From contig NEEC01000004.1 in the NCBI GenBank assembly GCA_002189035.1, forward strand, positions 2,232,001 through 2,296,000: a stretch of 64,000 bases of DNA. Direction: 5' to 3'. The notes beneath the pieces are model-generated. The model was not told the DNA's origin. It saw only the letters and a program-made list of their open reading frames with translations, and ran no database searches. Shown one piece after another: positions 1 to 13,326 of the stretch. Source of the stretch: Utricularia gibba (Eukaryota > Streptophyta > Magnoliopsida > Lamiales > Lentibulariaceae). A program made the position numbers and the translations under genes. Every line of letters begins with the position of its first letter. Position 1 is the stretch's first letter.

Positions 1-28
1 CTCTACTGTTTCACTTGATGTTTTCCAG

Positions 29-184
29 GGTTTCCCACCTAAGAGAAACAGGATTCTTTTCTCGGGGCCATTGGTGCCTCCTGGTGGGAACATGGAAGAC
101 ATGCTAAAGGAGCATGAGCGGCAAATACAAGAGGCGGTTCGCAAGGCCAGGGTCGAAAGAAGCCGGACGATGCACGACAAGTGA
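29..184 (+). CDS. C-terminal exon of a plant CDK-like Ser/Thr kinase (partial)
   Basis: Only the last exon of a gene starting left of the window is visible. It follows a pyrimidine-rich CAG acceptor at 26-28 and reads open in phase 0 for 51 codons to TGA at 182-184. The tail contains SGPLVPPGGNMEDMLKEHER followed by an arginine/alanine-rich helix. This is the conserved C-terminal extension I associate with plant CDK-like kinases of the At1g54610/At1g18670 (IBS1) type. The kinase domain itself is outside the window, so activity cannot be judged. The identification rests on this tail alone. A 3' untranslated region probably runs to about position 430. Confidence 0.7.
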   Translation, partial: GFPPKRNRILFSGPLVPPGGNMEDMLKEHERQIQEAVRKARVERSRTMHDK

Positions 185-1586
185 TAAGGATTACATCTAA
201 AACGAAGCAAAAGAAGATTCATCACAAATCTGTGCTGCTGCTGTGAGGTAGTAACCTTTGTTCAAGCGACTAGGCGTCGCATTTAACCTCAATGTATTTC
301 AGTGGACGAAGGTGGCTGCTGCAGCCCAAAGAGCAAAGACTTGCGAAAGTGGTAACAGAACCGACAAACTACTGCCCCCTGCGGGCCTCATCACTCATTA
401 GGTTTGATGTGTTCAACTCTCAAACTTAGGAGCCAAGTAACTGAAAACTGATTAATAAGTTGACTTCATTAACCAGTTACCAATTATAAATTTAATAATT
501 GAAAATAGATTAATCGCGAATCCTTCCCTATCAACACTTGTTTAATTAAATGCCTTGATTTTCAGTTCACGCGTACTTGTATGATTAATTTTACATTCCA
601 GAGTCTTTTTGGAAAAAAATAAAAATTTTAAGTGCTCATTAATTAATTCTATCGACAATATTTTTTTTAAATTTTTTTTTGTAATAAAAAAATGAGTAAC
701 CAATTGTTTCTATTTTGTTTAATATAAATCATCAATTAATGGAAGGATTGCTATTTATAAGCAGTGACGTAAGATAGACGGTAAAATTAGACGTATATCC
801 CCTGCTAATTAAATTTAAATGATTAATATTTTTTAAAAAAGCTCAAAAAATTCAACAATCATCCTTTTAATACATTCTTCGTATTCTACCCGTGTCTTAA
901 GTTTAACTATTTACCATGTTTTTCATGTTTATAATTATACCACTATTTGTTTATGTGTGCTACAAAAAAAGGAACTAGTTAATTTAAACCACAATAAGAC
1001 AAACAAGCACAACATTTTGGAACAAAATTTGTATTAATTAACCATATAGAAACAATTTTAACCACTAACTTCTCCCAAATATGAATCATTTAGAAAATTG
1101 ATTATTGTCACATTCTCTCTTACACACTTAATAAAAAAATACACATAATATGATTATTTTTTATATAATGTTTGAGACATAGTCAAATTTTTATTTCATC
1201 CCCAAAATACCCAAATGCAACTAGTGGGAAGGAACATGGCGATTAGAAAGTATTTAGATGTGTGCTGAAGACGTGTACTGCACGCTATTGAAAGAAACCC
1301 CCTGCAAATTTGATTAGCCAACCGGATGACCATTTGCCAACATAAAGTAATTATAGGCGTGTCGTCGTCAGTCTTCACGTAATCGCCACGCCGGCCCTCC
1401 CCAGCCCAGCCCCTCCCTCCTCTTCTGTCACACCTTCGCCCAACTTTTCAAATTTCTTGGAAGGGAAACCCTAACCGTCTTCCTTCTTCGATCTCCACGC
1501 GGTTCAGTGGATCTGTGGTTTGGATCCTGTGCTCTACGTCTTCTTTCTCGCGTCGGGCTGGCTGCGGGGGTTTTTGATAGCAGAAA
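185..1586. other. Intergenic: kinase 3' UTR, AT-rich spacer, DRP2 promoter and 5' UTR
   Basis: No gene recognised. The left part is presumably kinase 3' UTR. About 430-1200 is AT-rich with A/T homopolymers and no coding signal. From about 1380 composition turns C-rich, which looks like the promoter and leader of the dynamin gene that starts at 1587. Short ORFs at 1196-1378, 1428-1726 and 1507-1704 show no family features. Confidence 0.6.
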
Positions 1587-4500
1587 ATGGATGCAATCGA
1601 TGACCTGTGCCACTTATCCGTCTCCATGCGCCAGGCTGCGGCGCTGCTTGCCGATGAAGATATTGACGAGGCCTCGTCATCTAAGCACCCATCCACTTTC
1701 CTGAATGTAGTTGCGCTAGGCAACACTGTGAGTATGGATTTTTGCTCTGAGTACTGACTGACTGCTAGTGGTTAGATGTCTTATCTTGCCTGACTTTCGG
1801 AATGGGATCGGAATGAAACCGCGATCCTCGTTAATTCTAGAGGAAAATCGTTTAGAAGTTTGCGTGTGTGCGAAAGCCTATGCCGGATGGCTTGCTCAAT
1901 CTAAGGAATTTACATTTGAATTGAAATGCTCATCCAATTCCCTAATGCCTTTTCAGGGGGCAGGTAAGTCGGCAGTTTTGAATAGTTTGATAGGGCATCC
2001 TGCATTGGTAAGTGGCTGATTCTAGCCTGCTTTTCTTTTTCAATGTTTTTTCTGTTTATCAAGCGCTTATTAGTCAATCGCTACACCTGTCCATCCAATA
2101 GCCTACTGGTGAAGGTGGTGCAACTCGTGCTCCGATATGTGTTGACTTGACCAGGGACGGATCTCTGAGCAGCAAATCAATCATATTACACATTGACAGT
2201 AAAAGTCAACAGGTTTCAGCGAGTAAGTCAACTGATATTTTCTTCCAGAATTATGTGTTACAATAATGATCAAAATGTTTCTCCACCCCCATGATATCGG
2301 CGTCCGTTTCTGTAAAAAATGGGCTTGTAGGATTTACATTTATGTAATTTTCATATAGGTGCTCTTCGGCATTCACTGCAAGATAGGTTGAGCAAAATAT
2401 CAGGGAACAGGCATGACGAGATATATTTGAAACTCCGTACAAGTACAGGTGCTGCTCAGTTTACTGGTTTGCAGATAGTGTTGGAAGTTGTTATGCCCAT
2501 CTACAATCATCAGGCAGTTGGTTTGTTTATTGTTCCATGACAACTTCTAATTTTTTTTTCGGCAGCTCCATCCTTGAAATTAATTGATTTACCTGGAGTT
2601 GATAAGGGCAATCTGGATGATTCACTGGTGAGCTTTTCCTGAAAAAAGCAAAGTTTCTTTGAAGTACACTAGCGTATATATCATTGCGTATTGCAATGCA
2701 TACAAGGTTCCGAGATTCATGAGGCGTCCTGGTCTTATTTTGCTAAAGTTGTTGTTTCCTGGAGAATTTGACTTCTTCAGGAGCTGCATTGTCTATTAAA
2801 CATGTGTGATCAGAGTCAATGGATGATAAATATGTTTTTGAAGTTAATTCGGATCTAAATTTACTGGAAGTCTTCTAGGTTTTCGGGGTTGGGATCTCAA
2901 AGTTGAAAGGTTTTTACTGGCTTTTAATGAGAAACAGACAATGTGGATTCATTTTTCATATACAAAGTGTCAATACTCCATCAATCTCAAGCTATTTCTG
3001 ATGTGCAGAGTCGTTATGCTGAGCATACAGATGCAATACTGTTGGTGATAATTCCTGCAAATCAAGCACCAGAGGTGACCTCTGCAAAAGCCATTAGAAT
3101 TGCCAAGGAGCTTGATGGAGAAGGTTTTTTTTTAGCTACTCAGTTTGATCTGTAATCAAAGACACCACTGAGTTTCTAATTGAGAATTTGTCAAACTTCT
3201 CTTAGACTTATATCTAATTTTTGACTTCTCTGTACAGGAACAAGAACTGTTGGAGTTATCAGCAAGGTAGACCAAGCTTCATCTGAACCAAAAATTCTTG
3301 CTGCTGTACATGCTCTTTTGTCTGGTCAAGGGCCCCGAAGTACACTGGACATTCCATGGGTTGCATTGATTGGCCACTCAGTTTCTATTGCTTCAGCTCA
3401 ATCAGGAACTGATAACTCCTTAGAGACCGCATGGAGAGCAGAAAGTGAAAGCTTGAAATCTATACTTAACGGAGCACCTCAAAACAAGCTGGGGAGATTG
3501 GCATTAGTTGAGGCTCTTGCTGAAAAAATCAGAAGTCGTATGAAAATTAGATTACCGAATCTTCTTTCAGGGTATAATTTTTCCTCGTTTTTCCATGAAT
3601 TCCATGCTTTAAAGTCATTGATTGAGCTTACTTTATCTGATTGCGTGCACCGTCGTACCATGATTATTTTTGTCCCACTTCCTCAGACTTCAGGGTAGAT
3701 CCCAAATAGTGCAAGATGAGCTTTTCAGACTTGGTGAACAGATGGTTCAAACTGCGGAGGGTACAAAAGCTCTTGCTTTGGAACTCTGCCGTGAATTCGA
3801 AGACAAATTTCTTCAGCATATTACATCAGGAGAGGTATGTTCTAGAATATGGACAGCCCATTGTGCTAAAAATTCATGTGGCTCTTGTTGTAGCTGGCCT
3901 TTTTTTGTTCATGTTAAAGTTGAGATATTCCATGCCTATGACATAATTTTCTGTTGTGCGTGTGTGTGTATATATGCACTTTAATGCCATTGTCATGGAA
4001 TCTCCTCCAAGATATAGCTGATTAGTCATCTGAAGAAATATGGGTCTATGTAATGCTACAATGGCTTATTATGAGAATGAATGTTATCACTGTATGTTTT
4101 GAATTTTTGTGTTTTCTTGCCATGGCTGTTCTACCTTGGAATCCTTCTGGGGTTTAGATTTAAAACCATACTATTTCCAGGGTAATGGATGGAAAGTGGT
4201 TGCCAGTTTCGAAGGCAGCTTTCCAAGTAGGATCAAGCAGCTGCCTTTAGAAAGGCATTTTGATATCGGGAACGTCAAAAGAGTATGCTATTCTGCTATT
4301 TTTCATTCTTGGGTTTATTGTAATATTCTTTGTATTAGAACTCAATTACACCTTTTCCATAATTTTGTGTTGAAAATTATCATATTTCACCAGATTGTGG
4401 TCGAAGCAGATGGCTATCAACCTTATCTTATCTCTCCTGAGAAGGGGTTACGGTCACTGATCAAGGGTGTTCTAGAGATGGCAAAGGAACCTTCACGCCT

Positions 4501-7500
4501 TTGTGTTGATGAAGTAAACTGGTTTCTCTATTTGTGGATATGGCCATCATCCTTTATATTTTTTGGTAGCCATTTCCTTCTTCCTACAGGTGCATAGAGT
4601 ACTTGTTGATATTGTTTCAAGTGCTGCAAATGCTACTCCAGGTCTAGGACGATATCCTCCTTTTAAGAGAGAGGTAAGTGAACGGGTGGTTGTTGCAGTT
4701 TTAAGTGATAAAATATGTACTTTTCTTTTGAATCCTTATTTTATATCCACTTTTAATTTAAGGTTATATCCATTGCAACGGCTGCTTTAGAAGGTTTCAA
4801 GAATGAAGCCAAAAGCATGGTAGTTGCACTTGTTGACATGGAACGTGCATATGTTCCTGCCCAGCATTTCATTCGTTTGGTGCAAAGAAGGTATGCCTCT
4901 GATGCATATTTTTTGAATTTTCTTTGTATTACTTATTTTTGTTTTTTTGGGGGGAAGGATGGAGAGACAGCGGCGTGAAGAAGAAACTAAAGGCCGATCT
5001 TCCAAAAAGGCATCTGATGCGGAGCAAACATTGTTGAATAGGGTTGAGACATAGTTTTTAATTCTGTTTTGTATCTTGAATTAGATGGACTCGAATATCA
5101 ACATACTCTGTTGGTTCAGGCTACCAGTCCTCAAACTGGGGGAAGCTTAAAATCATTGAAGGACAACAAACCTAATCAGGACAAGGATACCCAAGAAGTT
5201 TCAGGACTTAAGATTGCAGGCGCAGAGGGGGAAATAACAGCTGGTTTGTAAAATCATGCGCTTCTCCTTAGTTTTTATTCTTTTTGTTGCCTAATTGTGA
5301 ATCAAGATGTTGACTAGAGATGATTGAATTCAAGATTAATTTCCTATTTTATTTGGATATTTATGCTTAATCTATGACTTCTCAATGGCTTATAATGACA
5401 AAAGGTCTTATTTTCTTGAGCATGTTGAAGTTTCATTTGCATGTGGTTGATTCAAACATCTTTATCGGACTGTGATAGAATGAAACTGGTCTAGAAAATA
5501 TTTAGAACGCTTTGTTAGAGGAAAATAATTGAAACTATGATGATGTGACATCTTTGTGAAATTCGATTTTTCATATTCAAATATATGTTGTGGTAAATAT
5601 TTTGTTTTTGAAAATGCTCTGTTGATTATAACTTCCTTCGGTGCCCTTACTATTTGCAGTAAATAGCATTAATCGTGTGAAACTGAATCTTCCCATTTCC
5701 ATTCTTTTTTCCATGATAGTTCGTGGTTGAGGCTGACTCATGTATCCTTCGCAGGATTTTTATTGAAAAGTAGAACTAAAAAAGATGGCTGGAGCAGGAG
5801 ATGGTTTGTTTTAAATGAAAAAACAGGAAAAGTGAGATATGCTAATTTTTTTCTCTTCAGTAGGTCGTGTATCTTTAAATGTGTTAAGTAAAAACCTCAT
5901 GACAGTGTGTTCTTTGTATACATAATCTCTGTTGTTTTTTCCCCTTTTGGGGCATTTTTGGTTAGGAGAGTACTTTATTTCTAAATTGGTTTATATTATG
6001 GGTTAAAATGTGAGATTGCAGCTTGGATACACGAAGCAGCAAGAAGAGAGACATTTTCGTGGTGTTATAACATTGGAGGTACTCATGAGTTATTCCTCCT
6101 ATCACTGTATCGCAAGTTTGAAATCTCCTGTTATGGTTAAAAGATAGAAAATAAAAGAGAAAGATTTTCTGATGCGGCTGATTTAGCAGAATGTTTATGA
6201 ACCAACCGAGGTGATGTAACTCTGTTGTTTTATCCAGGAATGTAATTTAGAAGAAGCATCTGATGAAGAAGAAGCGCCTCCCAAGAGTTCTAAAGACAAA
6301 AAATCAAATGGACCTGCAGCAAAAGTTCCCAGTCTTGTATTCAGACTGACGAGCAGGGTTCAATATAAGACTGTCTTGAAAGGTATTAAAGGGTTTATCT
6401 TCACTCAATTTCTGAAGTTGCCCTCACATCAAAATTGTTCTCTTTGATTTCTTGTTATTGCAGCACACAGTGTTGTTGTTTTGAAAGCTGAGAGTGCTAT
6501 AGAGAAAAATGAGTGGATGCATAAATTAAGCAAACTGATCAGTCAGAGGGGAGGACAAGTGATGAGTGGTGAATCTGGTCATGCAGCACGACAAAGTCTC
6601 TTGGATAGTTCTCCTGTAATACTATCATGCCCTTGCTTTCCTTATTTAAAAATATTTAATAGTAGAAGCTTTTGATGTCTGTGGAGAAATATGTTGCTCC
6701 ACTACAGCACGTTGGCCTGCAAAAGGCTATATTTTTTGTCTCCTGTTGCATTTTTGTTTTCTTTTCCTTGAAGGGGCTACCGTGGAGCAAGTCAGGATTC
6801 CATGTAGACTTATTTCTGATCTTGGATGTAGGAAACAATGACTAGGCGCCCTGTAGATCCTGAAGAAGAACTTCGATGGATGGCTCATGAAGTTCGTGGA
6901 TATGTTGAAGCTGTTCTTAACAGTCTTGCTGCAAATGTCCCCAAGGTGAATTTTGAGAACTACACCTTCTGCTCTCTATTTTCTGACAACCCTCGCTTAT
7001 TTTCTATAGCATGATCACAGGCAATTGTTCTTTGCCAAGTAGAGAAGGCCAAAGAAGATATGCTTAATAAGCTTTACAGTTCTATAAGGTTTGTGTTGTT
7101 TCAATGATGGTATAAATAACTAGTTCGAGTCTAATCAATAGGAAGAAAATGGTAGGATGTGTGAGTGTCGTCTCCATTAAATTAGAAAGAAAATTGAACT
7201 TGATATTCATCAAGGCCTTCACGTTAGCGATGTGAATGGAACTTGTTAGCGTGATTTCATAGTGTATCATTTTCGGTTCAGTCAACATGCAATCTTGCGC
7301 TTTTGTGCGTTTCTGTTGCTTCTTTTGGAATGTAAATTCATATAATTTGGTTTTACAGTGGCCAAAGCATGGCAAAAATAGAGGAGCTGCTCCAAGAAGA
7401 CAGGAATGTAAAGCAAAGACGAGAGCGCTTCAAAAAACAGACTGAATTACTATCCAAGCTCACAAAACAACTTGGCATTCATGATTATCAAACCTCAGCT

Positions 7501-7866
7501 TCCAGCTTTTCAGGCGACCGTGTCGCAGGTACGTTGCCTAGTTGGATATGTCCCTGATGTGGAAAAAGTGAGGTCTTCGCATCATTAGGACGTCGTAGTC
7601 AAGTTTGAGGTAGCTTGGATATATCTGTGTTTGCAGATAGCCCAACAACTACCAGTCATTCATCTGGCGATGACTGGAGATCTGCATTTGACGCTGCTGC
7701 CAATGGGCGAACGGACTCATTCAGCGACTCCAGGTCCACTGGTCATAACCGCCGGAACAGCGATTCCGCCTCCCAGAATGGAGATGGTCCAAACTCCAGA
7801 AGCCACCGAACTCCTAACCGTTTGCCTCCGGCACCGCCATCATCGGGCTCTGGTCACAGGTCTTAG
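1587..7866 (+). CDS. DRP2: Dynamin-related protein 2 (DRP2A/2B-like GTPase)
   Basis: Large GTPase expected to pinch membranes in clathrin-mediated endocytosis and post-Golgi traffic. Exons: 1587-1727, 1957-2007, 2102-2222, 2359-2448, 2566-2627, 3009-3123, 3238-3571, 3687-3834, 4181-4282, 4394-4513, 4590-4673, 4763-4890, 4958-5042, 5120-5243, 5755-5831, 6022-6078, 6238-6382, 6464-6615, 6832-6945, 7021-7088, 7359-7528, 7637-7866. All junctions keep phase, giving 905 aa; Arabidopsis DRP2 is about 920. Visible in order: P-loop GNTGAGKS (split by intron 1), GATRAP switch threonine, DLPG, SKVD; middle/stalk region with [22 protein letters not shown] domain with [23 protein letters not shown] with EEELRW and [18 protein letters not shown]; basic, proline-rich tail [11 protein letters not shown]. 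The start MDAIDDL matches the usual N-terminus. The PH domain plus proline-rich tail separate it from DRP1. No lesion seen. Confidence 0.96.
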
Positions 7867-8296
7867 AATAGGCTGCATAATTTTAACAGATTGACAAGAC
7901 TCTATTCTTGGATGGTCCAGGGCTTGCGCTGGATGTAGAATTCCTTACTGCATGCTTTTTGTAGATAAATGTTTGTGTTTTTTTGCCCCTTTTCTGTGTG
8001 TTACCTTCAATTGGGATAATCTGACTGCTGACTTCGCAATTTGCGGCAAATGTTCAAAACCTCCAACATATGGGTGGGGGTGGGTCTGGGTTTGGGTTCC
8101 GTTTATGTTAATCCAAATTCATTTTTGATAGTCATCTGTCATTGGGTTCGGAGCCCAATCTGCAAAACAGGAGGATTGAAATTTGAGAGGTCCCGTCGTA
8201 TCCGCAGGTTTTCTTGCTGGCTGTTGCTACTTTATCCTCTTTCCTCTGTCTCTTGCAAATGACTGTAACCTAACAAGGAGGTCTGTATCAGAGACA
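7867..8296. other. Spacer: DRP2 3' UTR and promoter/leader of the next gene
   Basis: About 430 bases between two plus-strand genes. The left half is T-rich, as expected for a plant 3' UTR. Nothing else is recognised. An ORF running through 8041-8262 is not conserved-looking and overlaps the leader. Confidence 0.5.
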
Positions 8297-9256
8297 ATGG
8301 CCAAAACGAAGGAGCTACTGGCATCGGCTCCATGGAGACCGGAGACACCATCTGGCGATGACAAATTCAAGGACGCTAGGCTCAAGGTGACGGCGCAGCC
8401 TGGCACGACGCCCACGATGCACGTCCCTGGGAAGAAGCAGCTCAAATCAAGATACGATGATGATGAAGAAGACTCCCTCACTGAAATCGACCCAGAACTA
8501 CGATATAGCTTCCAGCGCAATTTCAAGGTCAAAACAAACTTCCCCATTGAAATTGAACTGAATTGGTTACATGCGTATGTCCATGCTTGTCGACACCCTT
8601 ATTTCGTCGGTTGATTGGATTCGCTGTACATATCCTTGATTGTTGAATGCCTCGATATTTTGTGCTTGCTAGTTGTATGAATTGAATACGACTGTTTTGG
8701 TTGTTGGGTTGCGGGCTTGTTGGATCAATTTATGATTTTTTTTAGGACCCGGTTGCTAAATTTCTAAATCTGATCGATGTTTGAAGTTGTACACTCACTC
8801 ACTCACTACTCTTCTGAACTGAGTTTATGATGGATGTATGTTTGTTCCTGCAGTTCCTCCAGAGCGTTTTCAGCATCGACACAATTGTGAAGCCTCTTCC
8901 TCCTGCAATGGCTTACAATGCATCCCGCAGCTTGTCCTTCTTCACCAGGATTTTCACTCAGTTCTTTGGTGAGTTTCTCTTGTCATTTCATCACCACTCA
9001 CGCTCACTCCTAGAAGCAGCACATGTACTGTGTATGAGCCCCGTGTGGGCGACCGGATTAGTTGGTTGGTTGGTTTTAGGCATCCATTGAAAAAAGTGAT
9101 GATCACAACGCCAACATTTGCATCTAGTGTTGAGTTCTGTTGTGGCGTATCATCTTCTCATTTATGTGGCGCATTTTGGCAGATCAAGAAGGCATTGCGG
9201 ATGCCCAGAAATCACTTGGATTAGGCCAGGAACAGCGCGCACGTAGTGTCCGTTGA
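8297..9256 (+). CDS. Small conserved plant protein, Fb15-like, unknown function
   Basis: Three exons (8297-8527, 8854-8968, 9183-9256) keep frame and give 139 aa. The protein starts MAKTKELLASAPWRPE, has an acidic stretch (RYDDDEEDSLTEIDPELRYS) in the middle, then SIDTIVKPLPPAMAYNASR and SFFTRIFTQFF, and ends LGLGQEQRARSVR. From memory this matches a plant-wide family annotated in cotton as fiber protein Fb15. No biochemical role is known to me. It has no signal peptide; the phenylalanine-rich segment SLSFFTRIFTQFF is too short and amphipathic to call a membrane span. The start is the first ATG in frame after an upstream stop. Splice sites are GT-AG. Gene structure is more certain than the name. 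Confidence 0.8.
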
Positions 9257-9891
9257 GCGCCCTTTTTTTTTCTCATGCTAATGTTTTACGGCAATCCGCA
9301 AGAATGACAGGTTTCATGCTGTTGTGTTTGATTCCTCAATACTTTAAATTCATGGAAGCACCCCAATGATCTTGATTCGTAGCCTTTGTATACAAAGAGA
9401 TCAACTCGTAGTTTTGGAAGGGATAATTTTAAAGACAGATTGGTTAGATGGTATTTAGTTCAAAACCCATAATCAAATCAGAAGTACACAAGGAGGTGTG
9501 GGGTGGCAGTAATATCAATTCCCAGCAACGATAATTCATAAACAACTTAGTTGTTAATTGCAGTGTCAAATACGGAGCTCATTAAACTTATGGTATGCTG
9601 CCATGAAAACAACGCTACAGGTATGGGGGCACTCCAGCAGGGGAAAACATCGCAGATCAAGCGAGATGCTACTAACCCAAGCATGCGCGAAGCCAGGAGA
9701 GCATTACCATCCTTAGAAGTCCACCAACTCCTAGCTCTTCCCTACAACTTGTATGGAAAAAAAAAAAAAAGCTTCTTTAATGGCTTCCTATCTGTTTCTA
9801 GTGCACTGGTAGCCTAAAGAGACATACATTGGGCTTACTTCATCCATAACAATAATACAACCAAGGCTCCCTAGTTATAAACATCAGCTGA
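9257..9891. other. Spacer between convergent 3' ends
   Basis: About 635 bases between the 3' ends of the Fb15-like gene (plus) and SMU1 (minus). It holds both 3' UTRs and a poly-A run near 9758. The 88-codon ORF at 9551-9817 runs through that poly-A and shows no family features. Confidence 0.5.
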
Positions 9892-12800
9892 TCAAGGCTT
9901 CCATAGTTTCATTACGCTATCTTCACCACACGTTGCGATGAGATTTATATGGGGGTGGTGGGCAATCCCTATCACATCCTTGTCATGTACCTGACATGGG
10001 ATGAAGACCACAATGAAGTAATAATGATAATGGCATCACAAGTTTTTTAAGCATCATATAAAACAAGCCGGAGAGCCGTACATACCTTCATTAGGTGCTC
10101 CAGTTTGCCAGATTGGTAACTGAAGCAATACAAGTTTCTGCACATGAATAACAAGGAGTTATCAAACTTATGCTAAAGAACGCGTAATAAGAAACATTTC
10201 CTACCTATCTTCACCAAGCGTGTAAATCCACTCCCCCTTAGGTGATACACAAGCTGCCATAAAATCTCCACCTTCTCTTTTACCAGATGAAAAGCTTTTC
10301 ACAACCTTCGTAAGAAAGGCAGAAAAAATGGGATGAATCAAGAAAACAAAGATCCTGAACTTTGAGTTTCCAGTGATACCTGGCCCTGAAATGTCATGAT
10401 GAATATCGACGATGTCCTGTTGCACACTACGATGTGATCCATATTTTTAGGAAAAAGATGTATAGAGTTCACGGATGCTTCACCTCCCTGCCAAAAATAT
10501 GTCAACTTGGAGGGAAAAGAGAATTTAAGAAGCCATCAAGAGGCATCATGTATACCCTTAGAGGTGGTGGTGGCTTGAAAGTCTGCAGGCAGTCTGTTGT
10601 CTTTACATCCCAAACCTTCATGTAATCCATCAGTATTGTTATTAAAGATCAACATAACCAGTGAATTTTTCGTTCACGGCTAATCAACAAACCCGAAAAA
10701 AACAAAGGACCTTACTTTCACTGTAAAATCGCTTGATGCAGTTATTACACGAGAACCATCTGCTGTAAAGATGGCATCATTCACGTATGATGTATGACCA
10801 CGAAACTCTTTTAGCATCTTCCCAGACTTCATGCCATGAATTCTGAACAAAGAATATAGAGAAATATAGGCATCAGAGGAAAATGAAAATATCTCAGTAC
10901 AAATGGCATCAAATCAGAACTAAATATGCCTGGCAGTGTAGTCAAATGAAGCACTCAGCAGCTGAGACCCATCCCGAGAAAAAACAACACTTGTGACGCC
11001 TTCTGAATGTGCTCTCTCTAGCCGTCGCAGACATTGACCAGTTCTGATACGCCATACCTTTGAAATAAACAATCTCACAGCATTGGAGTACATTCTGGTA
11101 ACAATCCTCAAAACAGAAAGCTAGAAAAACAATCTCAAAAACTCCAGTTTATATGTTTACAAAGATTCAAATTCACACCTCAGAAGAAATCAGTTAAAAC
11201 TGTTTGTATGGACTGTGTTACCTTTATTTTCCCATCTTTTGATCCAGAGGCAAGCATTTCAGAGTCTCTACTGAAATCAAGACAAAGTACAGCATCATCG
11301 TGCATCATAAATGTTTCCTGGAAAAAATCCCAAATTAATCTTATGCATTCTACAAAACACTGTTAAGATAAATAAACAGGGCATCTATTTCATTCAAAAA
11401 CAAAAGAGAAACACTCACATCAGCCTGGTACTGAAGGTCCTTTTTCAGCTTTCCACTTGTATGGTCCCAAACCTAGAACAAAATAAAATGATCGATGACA
11501 AGAAAATTCAAGATGACCTAAAAACTACATAATTTCTCCAGCTCTACCTCAATGAAACCATCAACGGTACATGAAACAAGAAATTGGCCATCTGGTGAGA
11601 ATCTAGCACATTCGGGATGACTTTTCTTTCCAAACTGCAGGCAGCAACCGATAAATGCAAAAGTATGAGTTCAACAGATGGAACATGAAGACCCCATGAA
11701 ACAGATATAATTGGGAATAAAATCCTTTTGGATGTTTGTACCTTTGCAGGAGAAATTTAGTAGAACACCAAATGACTTTAAAGTTGACTAAAATGAATGG
11801 AAATAAAAAAAATCAAGCTAAAGGGTCACTTGCCTTAATCGTGTGACCTAGTGTTGTTGGATACATATCTTCCACATCTTGCTTCATGGCAGCAACTCCA
11901 CGAAATAAATCAAATTGGGTCCCAGGTGGCAGTAAACCTAGGAGGTTGAGATAACGTGTAAGCACTATGTAGTCAAATCAGTCAGAAATATAATTAAAAA
12001 ATAGAGATTTCCCGAGGGCGGTAATTCAAGATCAGATGCAGCTGTCATCTGAAAATCACATAAAATATGCCAGAAAAAAGTCACCCCATGTAAGATCAAA
12101 ATCAGTCATTTGAAAGGAGATTTAACATTATGATGCCTAGTGAGGCACGCATGAACATAGCTTTTGGATAAATTAAAAAAACACCTCACAAAGAAACGCA
12201 AACCCCTTCACAGAATACATATACAACAAAGAAACGCAATAAGGCCATCTTATTGAAACCTTGATGCTGTTGCCATTTCAGTGCCTGACCAATTAAAGCC
12301 ATCAGCCGTGCTGGTGGAACCACAGATACTTCAGCTGCTATGGCTGGAAATATAAAAGAACGCCATGAGAAACATTGAAAATGAACTTAGTTAGAAATGG
12401 TGACAAATACACGAGAAAAACCTTGTGCAATCTGTGAACGCCTTTTTTCCTTGGATGAGTCTGGATAGACCTAGCCAAAATGGGTAGATGGCATCAGTGG
12501 AATTTAAATGATAGGTCAACGAAAAAAGATGATATAAAATAAAAAACTTTTCCGGAGTACACAAAAGCATCTATCCTAGAATATGGATGAGCAATACCTC
12601 ATTTGGGTCAAAGTAAGTTCGAACAAGTAGATGCTCAAGTCGCAGATATCTTTCTGGTTCTTCCTGCTTCATGAAGCCCATGACATGGGTTTGCCTCAGT
12701 ATAGCTCTTGCAGTATCAATCTCCCGGAGTTCAATCATTTCCAGAACAATCTAACCAAAAAATATGGAAAAAATACTAGGATACATAGATGTATTAAGGG

Positions 12801-13326
12801 ATCAAAATCATGAGAAAATATCATATAATAGAGGGTTTTATCCCCACGTATTCTACCTGCTCATAAAGATCCTCTAATTTCTTCCGTGGAAGCTTAAGAT
12901 GTGAAACTTGCGGCAATATCGCATCCCATCTTCCATTGTTAATATCTGCAGTGAAAGTCTCAAGGCTGTCCACTGTATTTAGAGAAACCTGGCATTCTTC
13001 TTGAAGCGCTTGAAAGGTTCGATGCAGAGAGTTCTCCTTGCAGAACTGAAGAACAATCTTGATCACACTGTATGGAAGACAAAAAAAAACCCTCAGCAGG
13101 ATATAATATATCAAGAATCATGGAGAGTCTCAGCAACTAATTCACACAAGGGAACTCAAGAGGAGCAAAGACGTGGGGTGACATTGTACTTGAAAAAACA
13201 AAAACTATGATTCCATAATCACTTCTTCGACAACAACGACTTGGTAGAAGTGCCAAATTCATCCCAGACTACAGGCCAAGGATGCAGAACTTACTCGGGT
13301 GCTTCAATCTCCAGTGTGGAAGACAT
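9892..13326 (-). CDS. SMU1: SMU1 WD40 splicing factor
   Basis: Nuclear pre-mRNA splicing factor; family members partner with RED at the spliceosomal B complex. Exons in gene order: 13326-13295, 13067-12857, 12750-12598, 12470-12422, 12343-12260, 11937-11834, 11634-11548, 11472-11419, 11317-11222, 11057-10930, 10842-10716, 10615-10556, 10487-10380, 10305-10205, 10137-10086, 9990-9892. The frame holds throughout, giving 514 aa (human SMU1 is 513). The N-terminus has a LisH/CTLH region ([20 protein letters not shown], then a VSLNTVDS motif). WD repeats follow, for example [40 protein letters not shown] and [20 protein letters not shown]; the protein ends [10 protein letters not shown]. Introns 6 and 10 have GC donors (11833-11832 and 10929-10928); no GT alternative keeps frame. 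The start [10 protein letters not shown] is the usual plant SMU1 start. Confidence 0.96.

Noticed and set aside
9551-9817. 88-codon ORF between convergent genes
   Set aside because: Contains a poly-A run and no conserved feature; lies in probable 3' UTR sequence.
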